Of a stretch of DNA of 22,259 nucleotides, positions 22,234 to 22,259 are shown piece after piece. This DNA comes from a virus, in IMG/VR virus record IMGVR_UViG_3300008262_000441, positions 1 through 22,259 of that record, one strand, 5' to 3'. Below the pieces are notes generated by a model. The model worked only from the letters and a program-made list of their open reading frames with translations. It searched no databases and was not told the origin of the DNA. A program made the position numbers and the translations under genes. Every line of letters begins with the position of its first letter. Within the stretch, counting starts at the first letter, position 1.

Positions 22234-22246
22234 AATTAACCTCCCC
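22221..22246 (-). other. GC-rich hairpin at the 5' end of the leader
   Basis: Minus strand GGGGGAGG and CCCCC can pair around an AT-rich loop (22246-22242 with 22225-22221), right after the TATAAT. It would hide the GGAGG. The T-run after it is poor, so it looks more like a leader element than a terminator. Confidence 0.4.
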
Positions 22247-22248
22247 CA

Positions 22249-22257
22249 ATTATATCA
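22249..22257 (-). promoter_or_regulatory. Extended -10 promoter element for the gp45 operon
   Basis: TGATATAAT on the minus strand: TGn joined to a perfect TATAAT, at the right edge of the window. The -35 region lies outside. It would start transcription near 22242 and read DUF3310-like, gp45 and gp44 genes. Confidence 0.6.
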
Positions 22258-22259
22258 GA

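Noticed and set aside
1-22259. CRISPR array, insertion sequence or homing endonuclease
   Set aside because: I saw no spaced direct repeats, transposase motifs or GIY-YIG/HNH/LAGLIDADG signatures in any supported gene.

Overview
This window looks like part of a T4-like cyanomyovirus, a tailed phage of marine Synechococcus or Prochlorococcus. It carries nearly the whole T4 replication module: sliding clamp gp45, clamp loader gp44/gp62, RegA, DNA polymerase gp43, recombinase UvsX, helicase gp41, primase gp61 and NrdA. These are interleaved with genes typical of marine cyanophages: hsp20, mazG, 2OG-Fe(II) oxygenases, a dam relative and marine-phage structural proteins. The DNA is AT-rich. Every gene I can support lies on the minus strand, so transcription runs from high to low coordinates. 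No photosynthesis gene is present, and the host is inferred only from gene content.

Layout in transcription order. From 22.2 to 16.9 kb: a DUF3310-like protein, gp45, a zincin-like protein, a conserved 169-residue protein, gp44, three small or accessory genes (one a 2OG oxygenase), a Dam remnant that has lost its N-terminus, gp62 and RegA. From 16.85 to 15.1 kb: a ParB-like gene with its own promoter and terminator, then hsp20, also as its own unit. From 15.1 to 8.5 kb: two tandem paralogous small proteins, gp43, UvsX, a second 2OG oxygenase, gp41, MazG and a 58-residue protein. From 8.51 to 8.35 kb: a UUCG-loop hairpin, then tRNA-Ala(UGC) and tRNA-Leu(UAG). From 8.3 to 2.4 kb: a structural or unknown cassette whose leading genes each have a T4 late-promoter-like box (NNTAAATA) about 30 bases before the start. 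From 2.4 to 1 kb: a coiled-coil membrane protein, primase gp61, and NrdA, which runs off the left edge.

How it works together. gp45, gp44 and gp62 load the clamp for gp43. gp41 and gp61 form the primosome, UvsX drives recombination-dependent replication, and NrdA and MazG act on nucleotide pools. RegA is known in T4 to repress translation of replication mRNAs. Late transcription in T4 also uses gp45, which fits the late boxes on the structural cassette. The most striking structure is promoters built into or against intrinsic terminators. Between regA and the ParB-like gene, the terminator loop is exactly TTGACA and lies 17 bp from a perfect TATAAT. A second unit after hsp20 places TTGACG in the terminator stem with the same 17-bp spacing. 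No stretch of more than 300 bases lacks a gene.
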